From positions 1 through 42,506 of the forward strand of contig JABYQS010000256.1 of the NCBI GenBank assembly GCA_022592435.1: a DNA stretch of 42,506 bases, read 5' to 3'. Of this stretch, positions 1 to 11,200 are shown piece by piece. The stretch's first letter is position 1; the number at the start of each line of letters is the position of its first letter. The notes beneath the pieces were generated by a model. That model searched no databases, was not told the DNA's origin, and saw nothing but the letters and a program-made list of their open reading frames with translations. The position numbers and the translations under genes are program-made. The DNA comes from Cerioporus squamosus (taxonomy: Eukaryota > Basidiomycota > Agaricomycetes > Polyporales > Polyporaceae).

Positions 1-622
1 GGACAAGTGGTGAGCACAGCAGGCACTTCAGACTCAGCGGAGGCGTGCGCAGGACGCTGGGAGAGGTCGTGCAAGTCGACTGGATGGAGGACAAGTGGGA
101 CAACACGGACAGCGTTCTCCGGGCGCCGCGGGTGGCGAGGGCGCCTGGAGCGACGCGTTTGGGAGGATGGTGGTGGGGTCGGCTGCGGCCTGAGCGCGCT
201 GCTCGTCGGTAAGCTTGGCGATGCGGAGTGTGCCGGCGTTCCAGAGGCTAAGCAACCTCCGGAGCTGCTTTGTCTTCATGCCGCTCAGGTTCTGGAACGG
301 GACGTCGGGCGGCCAACCGAAGAGGCCGCAGTCGTAGATCCCGACGATGACCTTCAGGAAGAGCTTGTTAGTCCAGCGCATCCCGATGGGGTCGAGGATG
401 CCGGTGATGTCGACTGCTTGAGTCAGCAGTGCATGGCGGAGGAAGACTACAGTGTACTCACATAGTTCGCTTCGCATCTTAGCTCGAATCTCTGCACGGA
501 TTCTGTTCCGCCCATCGACGGCCTCCTCCATTGCGACTAATGTCCTCCAAGGCATTGGTATGTCCTGCCTTTGGCCGGGATGAAGAGTCGGACATGGGTT
601 CAGGAAGAGAAGGCGAGGACAT
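1..622 (-). pseudogene. GWP-motif hypothetical gene, copy 1 (5' part, frameshifted)
   Basis: This is the N-terminal part of the gene that is intact at 11351-12301; the C-terminal part lies outside the window. The start equivalent is the ATG complementary to 620-622. The frame is broken near 530 and 570-580 (net indels against the intact copies) and by an extra G near 130, so no single frame covers it. The core region with IYDCGLFGWPPDVPF is still readable. Some indels could be consensus errors. Confidence 0.75.
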
Positions 623-2057
623 GAGAACGACTGTGCAAAGAGATGTCAGGGTAGAGTAGTGGCTTCAGCACGAACTTCGAGTCCGTCTGTCTAATATATC
701 TATTGGTTCCCTTCCGCTTTGTCCCATCGTGAAGGTATACTGTATGGTGCGGCTGAGCGAGGGCGCCATGTTGCTGTGGTGAAGAGCTGCGCTTCTGGCG
801 AGCCATGAAAGTCAGCGACGCAATTCAGGGAACCGGGGTGCGCGGACAAGGTATGCTAACTTTTCTATCGAGCAGATAATGTCTCTACCTGACAGCATAC
901 TTACATGGATATCCAAGGATCCCTGCTAGAGATTTTGATTAGACCGGAGAAGCGCTTGATCAATTACAACTCATGAACGGGAACATTTTGCCATACCCTT
1001 CGCTCGTCCCGCCCGGGTCCTACTGCCTACCCACTGACACAGAGCCCCAACAAGCAGACTTGAATAGCTTATCTCGACCCAGGCAAGATAAGTTATGCAC
1101 CCGGCAGTCCCGACTTCTGCGCTCCGCGTGCAATTCGGAGTAGAGCTACTTAATTAGTCCGGTTAGCTAGGCCGCTGCTCGCATGAAGGTTAGCTCGGGA
1201 AGCCTCCGTTGTCTTTGGATCGTTCTGGCGTCCGAGACTTCCAATCAAGTTCCGGTGCACGCGCATTCCCACCATTTCGGATATTCGCGTGAGACAGATG
1301 CCAAGCTTCACGCTTGCCTTCCAGACCCACAGTACCTCACTCAAGTTTGCCTGAGGAACATACACACTGGACAGCATAATTGAGGTTTGGATCCTCAGGA
1401 TGCCAATGAGCATACATGTGCCACCACAGTGGATATAGAGCGGACAGGATGCCTTGAACTCTCGGAGTTGACCCAAGCATGCAATCATGCGCCGACTCGG
1501 ATGTGTGCCAGCAGAGTGGTTCAAACACGATCGAGTGGACCCTGAAGGAGGTCGGCTCGCTCAAGGCAGCGCGCGCATTCCCAGTCGTTCGCATCCAGAA
1601 TTACGGGCTCCCGGGCAGAGCTCCCGGAGTCCCGAGTGATTTAACTCGTCAGAGTGTGCTTGCATGCACAACGGAGCGACGAGCAAGCGAAATGAGCTTG
1701 AGAAACGGCGCTCAACGCCGCCACGGAACTTCTCTGCAACACCTAGCTGCTGGCGGGATTCACGGGTCGTCTCACTTGTCTACAGTAGTAGGCGCACCAG
1801 TTCAAGGTTCAATTGTACGACCATATGGCATGGGCAGAGACAGCACGGACAACATACGCACTGCACTCTACATACAGGGATGCAAAGCCAGATATGGGAG
1901 AGTGTTGTTACGACGTGCAGGCATCCCGACCCAGCCAGAAGACCCTCGGTTTCAGGGAGATCTGCCGGTGCTCGCAACCACGTCTGTGGGACGCCTCAGA
2001 GCATACGCGGCCAATATGAGCGGGTGCGCGGGCAGAAGATTTAACGCTATCGACCAC
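623..2057. other. Gene-free stretch of unit A
   Basis: I see no supportable gene here. Small ORFs on both strands change length and frame between copies through single-base indels, as expected of non-coding DNA. A 7-bp inverted repeat (CTTATCT / AGATAAG, 1068-1074 and 1086-1092) is present. The left end should hold the promoter and leader of the minus-strand GWP-motif gene, with an AT-rich TATA-like element near 691-698. Confidence 0.5.
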
Positions 2058-2089
2058 GGGTGCAAAGCGAAGAACATCGCTTTGCACCC
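2058..2089. repeat. Perfect 13-bp inverted repeat, 6-nt loop (unit A)
   Basis: The arms are GGGTGCAAAGCGA (2058-2070) and TCGCTTTGCACCC (2077-2089), around the loop AGAACA. It is invariant in all four copies. No CTRR end follows within 12 nt on either strand, so it does not match a Helitron terminus. No U-run follows, and it is not next to a supported gene end. Function unknown. Confidence 0.9.
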
Positions 2090-2400
2090 GATGCTCGCGA
2101 GAGCGTAAGGACAGAGCGGCCGGACTGGGGCTCGAGCGAACGTGCATGACGCATCCCCGGCGCAAGTCCGAGCTCGGGACTTGGCGTCAGCCGCCAGCGT
2201 CCCGGGTGGAGCGACACGTAGACTCGCCTCGCTTGTCGGGACTGGGGATTATATGAGCTGGGGTGCTGCCGTGGGCATCGGGCGTAACCCCGTCCTCTTC
2301 TCTCTTCCTCCCATCCTGCTCTCACCTGCTCGTCCGACGTCGAGTCCCTCGCCGCAGGCGTCGTCCTGCTCTGCTCGCTGCCCGGGTCACTGTGACACTA

Positions 2401-3730
2401 GTGCGTAGGCTTGTCATGCTTGCCTGTGCTCCAGCGGAGCTGACCGTCTCCTCTCTACGCAGGACGCTGCACTCGATACCGAGCTCGACGCGCTGGACGA
2501 ACTGCTTTCAGCCCTCGCCTTCACGCTCTTCTGCTCACTCACCTTGCAGACTACGGAGACATCGGTATACCCGGGGCTGGTGTTCGCGCATTATGCGTGT
2601 TGCGGTGAGATCTAGGGGAGTCACTGTTCCCAGAGGGGCTATCGGTGAGTGAGAAGTACTACATGATGTGGCGCACGGTCGACGTACCGAGCAAGTCCCT
2701 CCCTCGTCAATCTCCCGGGAGTGGTGGGCGGGCAGCCGTGCGTAGTCGTCCTTTTTCTCGAGGACCGCGGGTGGCTGACATACTCGACAGCGCCCTCTAG
2801 GCGTATGCACACGATGCCAGATGCTCCGATGATAAGCGTGAGCATGTGCGCGTATAGAAGTAGTTACGGACTGCTCACTATGTTCTGTCGGGCGCGCTGC
2901 CCTCCCAGAGAGCTCGTCGCCACTTCTGCATGCAGCCCGCTGCCGCACTCGACGTTGAGCTCGAAGCGCTGTAAGTCTTGTCTTCAGCCCTCGCTGTCGC
3001 GTGCTTCCGCTCACTCACCTTCTGGCAGCCTAGCGGACGTCCGCATGTCCGAGGCCGCTGCTCGTGCATGAGGCGAGCGTTGTCAGCCTGCGTCGTCCTT
3101 GCCGGTCAAAGTCACATAAGGTACCGGCGCCGCTGCGTTCATCTCGTTTGCAGCGCGGTGCACGGCTAACATACCCTGGTAGCCTGTAGGTTCCTACCTC
3201 GTCGATCAAGCTGGCTAGTGCGGAGGGTGCGTGCGCGTGAGTGGTCCCCATCTTGCTTTTGCGTGGGCGCGCGGATTGCTGACATGTTCGCCAGCGAGCT
3301 TTGGGCATGTGAATCCGCCGCCCGAGTCGTGAGGCGCACTTTGCTTGACGTGGGTCGAGCTCCGAGATCGCCTCCTCGCAGACACCGCCTGTCTTTGTGG
3401 CCGTCACACCCGAGCCGTGCTCGCGGACGATATGCGTAGTGGTGAGCTTTGATCGCCCGCGTCGTCGTCGTCGTCTGAACTTACCTCCTGCAGGGCCAGG
3501 TCCGGCTAGGTATCCGCTGCCAGAGCACAGGTGAGATGCGTAAGCAGTACCTCTCCTTTGCGAAGTGGTGCCTCACTGACGCACCTGACAGACTCTTACC
3601 TCGTCAAAGTCCAGAGCAGCGGCGCGGTCGTGGTGGGTGAGTCGTCCTCCGGGCTCAGGGGTATGCGCATTGCTGACGTGTCCACCACTGCGCTTGGGCA
3701 TGCGGACCCGAAGTCCGACGGCGTCGCAGG
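2401..3730 (+). other. Internally duplicated exon/intron modules (unit A)
   Basis: Two segments about 476 nt apart, 2466-2549 and 2942-3028, align closely. Both encode a short acidic peptide (ALDTELDAL / ALDVELEAL) next to an intron-like end (CTCACTCACCTT...GCAG). A second motif beginning CCTCGTC recurs at 2702, 3197 and 3599. The last two are followed by GTGAGT introns ending at about 3294 and 3690, then by an exon starting with GCTTTGGGCATG or GCTTGGGCATG. A good intron lies at 2401-2462. No frame joins the modules, so this looks like a locally triplicated gene relic. The parent family was not recognised. Confidence 0.55.
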
Positions 3731-3849
3731 TCGAGCACTGCAAGAGCGCTGTCAGGGTAAGGGTTAGCAGTAGGCAGAGATTGCGGTAGCTAGGACCACG
3801 TACTGCTCGTCAAAGCGCGCAGCGCGCCGTCTGTCGAGCCCGCGGCGTT

Positions 3850-4265
3850 CTAGCACGAGTGGAGGAGTTGTCGGGAGAGAGAGGAGATGAGACCTAGTGT
3901 CATCAAGTCCGCACACTCGAGAGTCTCGTCCCGGCCATGAGGATATCGAGGTGGAGGTTGGACTGAGGGAGGATCGGCATATGGGGGTTCTGTGGCGCGT
4001 CCAGATTCAGTCCCACCATGTCGACGACTGGTAGCACGAGTATCAACGACTCACCTGGGTGACGATCATCTCTCCATCCATCATCAAGCGCATGGGCATG
4101 TGCAGGTTCAGGTTGTCCTGCGTCGCATCGCACTGTCCGAGCCCGTCAGCTCAGTTCACAACAGAAGCCCGATCGGGAAATGCTTACGTTCGCGAGCCTG
4201 TCCGGGGCCCGTACTTGAGCGTGTCGTGCAGACGTTCGTATTCAGCAGGCACGCGGACGACTTGG
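3850..4265 (-). pseudogene. Unidentified minus-strand gene fragment, copy A
   Basis: Three exon-like blocks are separated by two well-formed introns: exon 4188-4265, intron 4133-4187 (GTAAGC donor, CTGAC branch site), exon 4055-4132, intron 3990-4054, exon 3850-3989. The first block reads QVVRVPAEYERLHDTLKYGP. Exon 2 (26 codons) is in phase with exon 3 here, but a missing C near 3936 breaks exon 3. A 39-nt in-frame stretch seen at 27518-27556 is absent. Upstream exons were not found and the family was not recognised. Confidence 0.5.
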
Positions 4266-4614
4266 CTGGGTCCGACGGCAGGGATGGTGGAGCGTGGTCA
4301 GGGTGCACGCAGTGCAGCGCGCGGGGCTCAGGTGAGATGAGCACGCATGTAACAGACGGGCGGTGTAGGATGGATGTCAGTCACGGTGTATACAACTTAC
4401 AAGCGCGTGCGCGACGAGGGACAGCAAGTCCGCATTTGGCAGCCACGCGTGTCGCCGTCATGGGCGCCTGCGAAGCGTGCACATACTCACCCCGCGCGCA
4501 GCGGCTTGACTTCTGACGCTGCTGGCTTGCTGACTAGACCTCTACTCCTGCGTCTCTGCTGCTTGCCTGCTGCTCTCTCGCTTGCTCCGCCCCGCACTCG
4601 TCGTCCACGCCGTC

Positions 4615-7600
4615 ATGGGTCGCTTCAACAAACGCGCTGTGACCAGCCGGAAAGGCGTCTTCAACCCCGAGGACAAGACCCGCGTCAGGCACACCCGCGT
4701 CGGCGTGTGGGACCTGTACGAGGAGATCAACCCGGACCTGCAGCACATCCCCGGCTCGTCGTGGATCGAGAAGACACTCGAGGCGTACGCGTGTCTGCCC
4801 TACCTCCTCCGCATGATCCGCGACATACTCTCCATCCGGAGCTGTTTCATCCTCGTCTGCTCGTACGGGGTGGCGGAGGTGCTGCAGGCTTTGATCCCCG
4901 CCGCGTCGCTCTGGTGAGTCCCGGCCTTCAGTTCGCTGCGCGCAGGCGTTCACGAGGACGTTGTGGACAGGTACTCGGGCCAGTTGATCAATATAGTAAG
5001 TCTCGTCTCAATCTCTTCGATGTTCAGTCTGTCTTGATACAACACATCTGTCCTCTTCGCGCCTACCTTCTCCACTGTGTTCACGCGACGTGTCGCGACG
5101 CGCGGGGACATCCGTTGCCAACGCCGTCCGCCTTCCATTGTTCAGGGCGCGCACGTTAGATCAGAGTCGCGGAGGACTGATCTATGGAGGACCATCCTGC
5201 CAGACGGATCGCTCGAACGTATTGGGGGGGCATGAATCTCAGAATGATGACGTCACTCGGATGGACTGGCGTTCTCCGCAACTCCCCGCGGCTGCATGAG
5301 AGTTAACCACGGACGGTCTATCTTCCGGACCGACGGTCGCACGCAGCCCCATCAGCCGCGAGAGCATGCACATGCCCCCGCTGCTTCTTCACCCGTCATC
5401 CTACTCTCGAAGCCTGCAGCCCTTGCGTCTTGCGGTCTGTACAGGCACTGGGAAAAGGGCAGAGGCGACTAGAGTCAGCATGAGTTCGGAACCGGGCATA
5501 AGCTCATCTCCCCACGGTGTCCGGTAACAGAGGTGGAGGGAGTCATAGCTGCCGACAGGTGGGGCGAGGACCTCCAAGTCCCAGCTGGCATTTGGGGTCG
5601 TGAGCGGTAAGCGACACCTCTCGAGGCATAACTACCCCGTGGGTGTCGTCGCCGCTCCGGGTGACTCGTGCCTTACATCCCTGCGTATGACATATCCCGT
5701 CAGATCACTTGTGAGATACCAATCCGGTCTTGTCTTCCCGGAGCCTGCTGCCCTCGACCACATATTCCTCCCGTGGTCTTCTGAGCCCCTGAAAGGGTTG
5801 GCGACCTGTAAGGATAGCAGTTGAGCTAGGCTGTGGTGACCGCGCCGTTTCTGGCAGCAGGGGAGAGGGGTTCGCGAGATGACTTTGGTATGTGCACGTG
5901 CGGCGCAGATACTGAGTGACGAGTGACGAGGGACTTGTCTAGATGTTCGCATCCCAGACTGCTGGATATACTGTGGGGCGGGGGCTTGCTGAGTGGTGGC
6001 TCATATCTTGGCGGCCGTTCACGCGCACGGGCGACGGCACCTCTTGACGCGTCTGAATCCGTCAGTCGAGACTCGACTCTGCTTGTTTTCCTGCTTTCCT
6101 ATCTCTTCTTGCAATACTTCAAGTTATACTTGTGATCTCCTTGTTCCGAGAGTACCAGAGCGGTGCTGCCGGACGACTCTCATGTCTTCTAGACGCAGTA
6201 CGAGCACCAGACGAGTCGAGAACTCATCATCGTCTGCTGTGTACGCTTGGCTGTACACTCAGAGAGTCGTCTTCCTACTCTGAACGCTCTCGAGCTCCTG
6301 CACCTCGCGCATATAGCTTGCGTGCCGCAGGGGCTCGTGGTGCTCCTGCTACACTCGTCGAGGTCCGAGCTGGCAGGGTGGCGCAGGCTTTTGCGGTACA
6401 CGCTGAATTGCGGGAGGATGGTTGAGGAGGGATGGGCTATCGGAGGGGTCGCTCTGGCCGGGTCCTCGAGAGCAGCTGGTACAGCCATATGTTCCGCACA
6501 GTTCCGTCCGTCCGTCGGCATACGTAGATGCCGGGGCAGTCACTGCTTGACGGCGCATCCGTCTCCTGCACACCTGCAGCATCTGCCTGCGACGAAGAGG
6601 CCTTTCGAGGAGGTCTGTTCATCGACGCAGGGTCAGTCTTGAGAGAGACTCGAGGTGTCAGAACACTCATCGTCGAGTGCCCTTCAGACTTGGACGCGAA
6701 TGGCCATGTACTCGAGACCGCCTCCTGCTTGCCCTTGCTGCTGCTCACGAGCGGCGGAGCGTGATGTCGTGGCGGGTGCTGCGTGTCACCGCCTGATTTT
6801 TGGCACTCACACATCTATCCTTGTCAAATGTTTCTTTCTCTCCTTCCCGCCCGTTCGTTAATTCCGCTCTGCTGTATGCTGACTTTTGCTTCCAGCTGCA
6901 AGCTACGATAGAGACGCGCCAAGTAGACGCGGACCAGCTCTTCCGCATATGCGCCGGCCGCGTCGGATGCTCGGTCGCACGCCGGCTGCTCAACCACGCT
7001 TTGAACGAGATCAAAGGACCGCTCTCGCGGCGGCTCAAGGCGCAGTACTCGCTGCACATCTTCCGGGCGCGTGCTCGACTCGACCTCCCCACCTACGAGG
7101 ATCCTCTGGTGCAACGCCAGCTCGACGAGGCGTCCTCGACGTCAGGGAGCATCGCGTACGACTCGGTCATGATGGCGGGCAACATCGTGTCGACGCTCCT
7201 GCAGGTCATCACCCAGGTCTCCGTCGTCGCGCAGGTCCTCGGCGGGCAGCGAGACGGCTTGCTGCTGGCGATCCTGTGCTTCGCGACGTCGATGAGCGAC
7301 TGGATGAAGAGATGGAACGTCTTCGGGCTCGAGCAAGGTACGTCTCGCCTGAGGGCCTGCGGGGGCCAGCCGTGGCTGAACCGGCGCACGGTTGCAGTGT
7401 GGGCGGCGACGACGAAGGACAAGGACTACATCCGGATGGTGGGCATGAAGTTCGTCGTGAACAACATGGAGCACCGGAAGGAGTTCGTCGCGGGCAACCT
7501 GTCGGAGTTCATGACGAAAGGTGCGATCACTCGAGGCTGTTCGCCGTGGCTGCGCTGACATCGCGGAAGAGTTCGAGGAGGTCTCGCAACGCGTCGGCCC

Positions 7601-8207
7601 GGACAACATGATGGACTTCACCGACCTCCGCCGCACCAACCGGACGCGCCAGCGCCTGAGCTTCTGGAGCCTCGTGCAGGACCCTCTGCGCGAGCTCCCT
7701 CAGATCGTGTTCACCCTGCGTGCAGTCCAGTACCCGGCGTCGATGCCGGTCTCGCTCGCGTCGCTGAACCTGCTGCAGCAGAGCACGTCGCAGTTCTCGT
7801 TCATGGTCTGGCGCTTCTTCGACCAGGCGAGCTCGATCACGGAGCAGCTCGCGACCGTGCGCAAGCTGTACGAGGTGGCGAACATCCCGAACCGGATAGA
7901 GGACGGCACGGTGGCGCAGAAGATCAGGAGCAGCGTCGCGGGTGTGGCAGGTAGCGAATGTATCTCGTTGCGCGCACGATCGCCGGCTACGAGATGCAAG
8001 AGAACGCGTATACGGTATATACTTCACAGTGGGACTGGGGCGTACATGGTGTGTATTTCACAGCAGGACTCGGGGCGTGTATGGAGGAGATCTCTGAACC
8101 CCAAAGCGTCAACGCACAAGACGACCGCACCGCCACGTTCCTCCGTCGGGCGGCGGTGCTGGTACGCGAGAGACGCCGGGATAACCGCAGAGCTGCCAGA
8201 GAAATAA
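4615..8207 (+). CDS. ABC transporter transmembrane half, no ATPase domain (copy 1)
   Basis: Five exons give a consistent 508-codon frame: 4615-4913, 4971-4995 (a 25-nt microexon), 6896-7337, 7398-7520 and 7570-8207. Intron ends are canonical, with CTGAC/CTGAAC branch sites (for example at 6878-6882 and in 7338-7397). Splicing of exons 1-2 gives SLWYSGQLINI, and intron 4 gives TKEFEEVSQRVG. Residues about 60-105 and 175-235 contain hydrophobic membrane segments. The spacing and motifs (SGQL, ARLDLPTYEDPLVQRQL, NIPNRIEDGT) match my knowledge of agaricomycete half-size ABC transporters. In those an ATPase domain should follow; here the frame leaves the family pattern near 7910 and no Walker A or LSGGQ is visible. 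The ATG at 4615 is preferred over 4582 because a CT-rich leader precedes it. The exons are open, but a working transporter is doubtful. Confidence 0.75.
4996..6895 (+). other. Abnormally long intron 2 with candidate insertion (copy 1)
   Basis: This 1,900-nt gap separates a GTAAGT donor from a TGCTGAC...TTCCAG acceptor; the other introns here are 49-60 nt. Near-identical 13-mers (ACACATCTGTCCT at 5042-5054 and ACACATCTATCCT at 6809-6821) flank 1,754 bp, as a target-site duplication could. No transposase or reverse transcriptase was recognised. A perfect 8-bp inverted repeat (TAGATCAG...CTGATCTA) lies at 5157-5184. The part from about 5925 to 6800 is nearly invariant among copies and has moderate ORFs on both strands (6247-6642 plus, 6437-6814 minus), none recognisable. 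Confidence 0.45.
8016..8084. repeat. Short tandem duplication, 34/35 nt
   Basis: Two adjacent units, 8016-8049 and 8050-8084, share the pattern TTCACAG..GGACT.GGGGCGT..ATGG. They lie in the non-family tail of transporter exon 5, which suggests the tail is not conserved protein sequence. A perfect 16-bp direct repeat (GGGTGTTCTGGGGGCT, 8219-8234 and 8266-8281) follows just after the stop. Both patterns recur in the later copies. Confidence 0.7.
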
Positions 8208-11200
8208 AGCGCAAGTGTGGGTGTTCTGGGGGCTGTATAGAGCACAGAGAGCTCCCGCCTTCATGGGGTGTTCTGGGGGCTCTAGGTGCGTCTCTTGGGC
8301 AGGTTCAGGGTGCTCTGCGCTGTCCACGGACATGGAGAAGGAGCTGCGTTCCGGGATGGTGTCTACACAAGGTATGTACATCGTGCTACTCGACGACTCC
8401 GAGCTGACGCTCCTACAGCGAGTCCGGACACTTGCGCTGCACACCCCTTCGACCCGGTACCTGTCTCCGACCGTAGAACACACCGACTCCGGACGACGCT
8501 CTCACCGCGCTGCGACTCATTCCGCCGATGCTCAAGACACACAGGCGGCTTCGAGTTGCTTGTCTTCCTGGAGCAAGCCCAGACACGCCCCGGGGGAACG
8601 GATGCGACAACGCGCTTCCGGGAGGCGACTTGCAGCTTCTCCAGCCTCATTTTCTGGTGCGCATCGTTTCATGAGTACGCAATACAACGAGAGACTCACC
8701 TCTTCGTCTCTAGAAACCTACAGGACCGGCTCTTCGACTTGAGGTGCTCTGGCACTCGCAGTAGGTGCGTCCCAACCCGCAGAAGCGCATCGAAGTCGTC
8801 GAGAAACCGCATCAAGGACGCCAACCTTGCCCGATGACGGCGCTGCAGACCGAGAAGGACGCTCCGCAGCTGTGCCTTGTGAGTACGCGCGCCTCGGCCG
8901 CTCTGTTTGTGCTTGCCGACTTGAGCACCTCGGACGCTCAATAGCAGCAGCCTTCTCAGAGACTACAGGACATCCCATCTACCACGGGCACAGGCGAACA
9001 CGACTTAGAGCTCTCTCTAGCCTCCGCCGCAGGTGCACGAAGTTGCTCTAGATTTACGAGACGCTCACCTCTGTCTCCGGAAGCCGTCCGGACCCGGCCT
9101 CTGGGACATCAACAGCCCCGTCTCTACGCGACGAACGTGTCCAGAACACGAACAGACACGTACCTCGGCCAGGAACACGCCAGAACCTGCGAGAGGGAGG
9201 TACCCACAAGCAGGACGCTGGAGTTCGCCGCGCCGGGTCTCAAAGCAGCCATGGGTCTGTCAGCCGCATTGCGGATGTGTGAGTGCCACTCTAGCGACAC
9301 TCTGCAGATGAGACACTGACTGGGTGTTCCCTCACCAAGTACGACCTGCAGAGGACCCCGGACGTGCACTCACAAGCCACCAAGTCTTCTCGGTAGCGTG
9401 CCCTGGGAGACGCAGGCGGACTCGGCCCTTGCGAACGCACTCCGCTCACCCCGGCGAACTCCGGCCAGCTTCGGTCCGCAGCTCTCAGCCCCAAGCACGA
9501 CCTCCCGCTCAGCGACAGCGGGTAAGTCTCGAGCTTCCCTCAGTGGAGATAGGACAAATGTACTCACTCTTCTCCCAGCACCCCTGCATCCAATCCTCAA
9601 CTGCACCGTCGATGCTCCTCCTTCCCCAGCCTCCACCTCGAAGTGCTTGACAAAAAACAGTTCAAAGATCGAATGGCGGGGCTGGAAAACGTTGCCAGAT
9701 GGTGCCAGAAACCGTCGAGAACGTGCGGGAGGGCGCGGAGCTAACACAAGGTGAGTATCATTCTCGTAGCACGGATGAATTCAGACTCACCTTGAGCACT
9801 CGCAGCTTCTGAGTGCACAAGTTGGAAACCCTCGGCGCAGCGGCGGCGAGAAGACGGAAGGACACAGGTGGAAGGAGGAAGTCGTCGAGAGCAGGATATG
9901 AGAACAAGCAGGAAGAAGACGCGACGGCCTCGGGCAGACAGGTGACAGAGGCTCCTGGAAAGCGATGAGAGCACGGTCGCGAGTGGGAGATGGGAGATGG
10001 GAGGAGGAGGAAGAGGACAAGACGCATACGTGTCCATCTCGGGACGCACCTTCGCTTAACAGTCTTCGGTACGTGAGCCAGATCTTGCACTGGGTACCGG
10101 CACCTGCCGGATCCCGTTTATACTTGCTTATTGACGGTTCTGTCTTCAGGACGTTTCTCATGCACCGACTGGGTCAGATCCGAAGGTTCTTCACACGCGC
10201 TGCGTATGCTGCAAGCCAGCACACTACGGAGTTCGGACAGACAGGCAGGGTAGAAGTACAAGCGTACTCGCTGCGTCTACTGGGGGACAGTACTGAACTC
10301 CGGAGAACGGTCTCTACATTACGAAGTTTGAACAAAGAACAATGGCGGCATAAAGAAGAACGAGCCTATAGGCGATGGCGGCAGCATTCAAGGCAAGAGA
10401 AGATTCTGTACTCGTCTACTTGGAGCCTACAGCCCTCAATACGCTCATTGCTGTCGCAGACTTCAACGTGTCTGCTGTCTCCGGCAGGCACTATCCGGCT
10501 TGGCTACCACCTTCAATCGACGCCGGCATGCCATCCTCTGCTTCGTGCAGTATGAGCGAACACTCCCAGACCGTCCGCGACAAACTGCAGATGCGACCAA
10601 TGAAGGCCTCCATGGCGGACAGCCTCAGGTGAGTCATGTTGCAGAAGCAGCAATGGCCGCGTACTCACCCCGTTGCCCCGACAACAGATCAACCGGCGAA
10701 CAGATAGCAGCCGGACACCGCATGCGACAGCCCAGGCGAGCCGCACCAAGACGAGGAAAGACCTGAGAGTATGATCATGAACCGGTGAGTCTCGACGATG
10801 TCGAGGGGGCAGGATAACCACATACTGATGCTGCTAGCTCAGGTGACAGAGGCGCGGCGGTGCAGAGCGACGACAGCGACGACGGTAGCAGCACAACGCA
10901 ATACCGCAGTCGGCGAGAAGGCGGGAGAAGGGACAGAGGATGGGGAGTCAGTAGCGGCGGGGGTGGGGGGCGAAGGGGAAGATGGCGGGAGGCGTCAGGT
11001 TGGTGGGTTTTGTTCTCCCACCGCTTAGCTCACTCGGGTAAGTATGTTTGTTTGTCTGCGCGTTCGCTGACCGCTCATCTGTGGCTAGATCTGATCTCTC
11101 TCCGGCTCCGGGTTTCGTCACATGGTGTTCGCTGCCGGCTGCGTCAATCCGACGGTTCGGATTGCTGCCCAAGGCGCAGCCAGCATTCTCGGCACGTTCG

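Larger units (their letters stand above)
1..4408. repeat. Tandem array, partial unit A
   Basis: This is the right-hand part of an 11.7-kb direct repeat. From about position 7 it aligns with 11688 onward, then with the corresponding parts of units C and D. The first six bases do not match the other copies, so this may be a contig edge or another junction. It holds a broken GWP-motif gene, a gene-free stretch, a 13-bp hairpin, internally duplicated exon modules and a minus-strand gene fragment. Confidence 0.95.

Noticed and set aside
2058..2089. Hairpin as a Helitron 3' end
   Set aside because: No CTAG/CTRR terminus follows on either strand at the usual distance, and no RepHel-like sequence was seen.
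3755..3770. GGGTAAGGGTTAG as telomeric repeat
   Set aside because: Only one imperfect motif occurs per unit with no tandem run, so there is no support for telomeric DNA.
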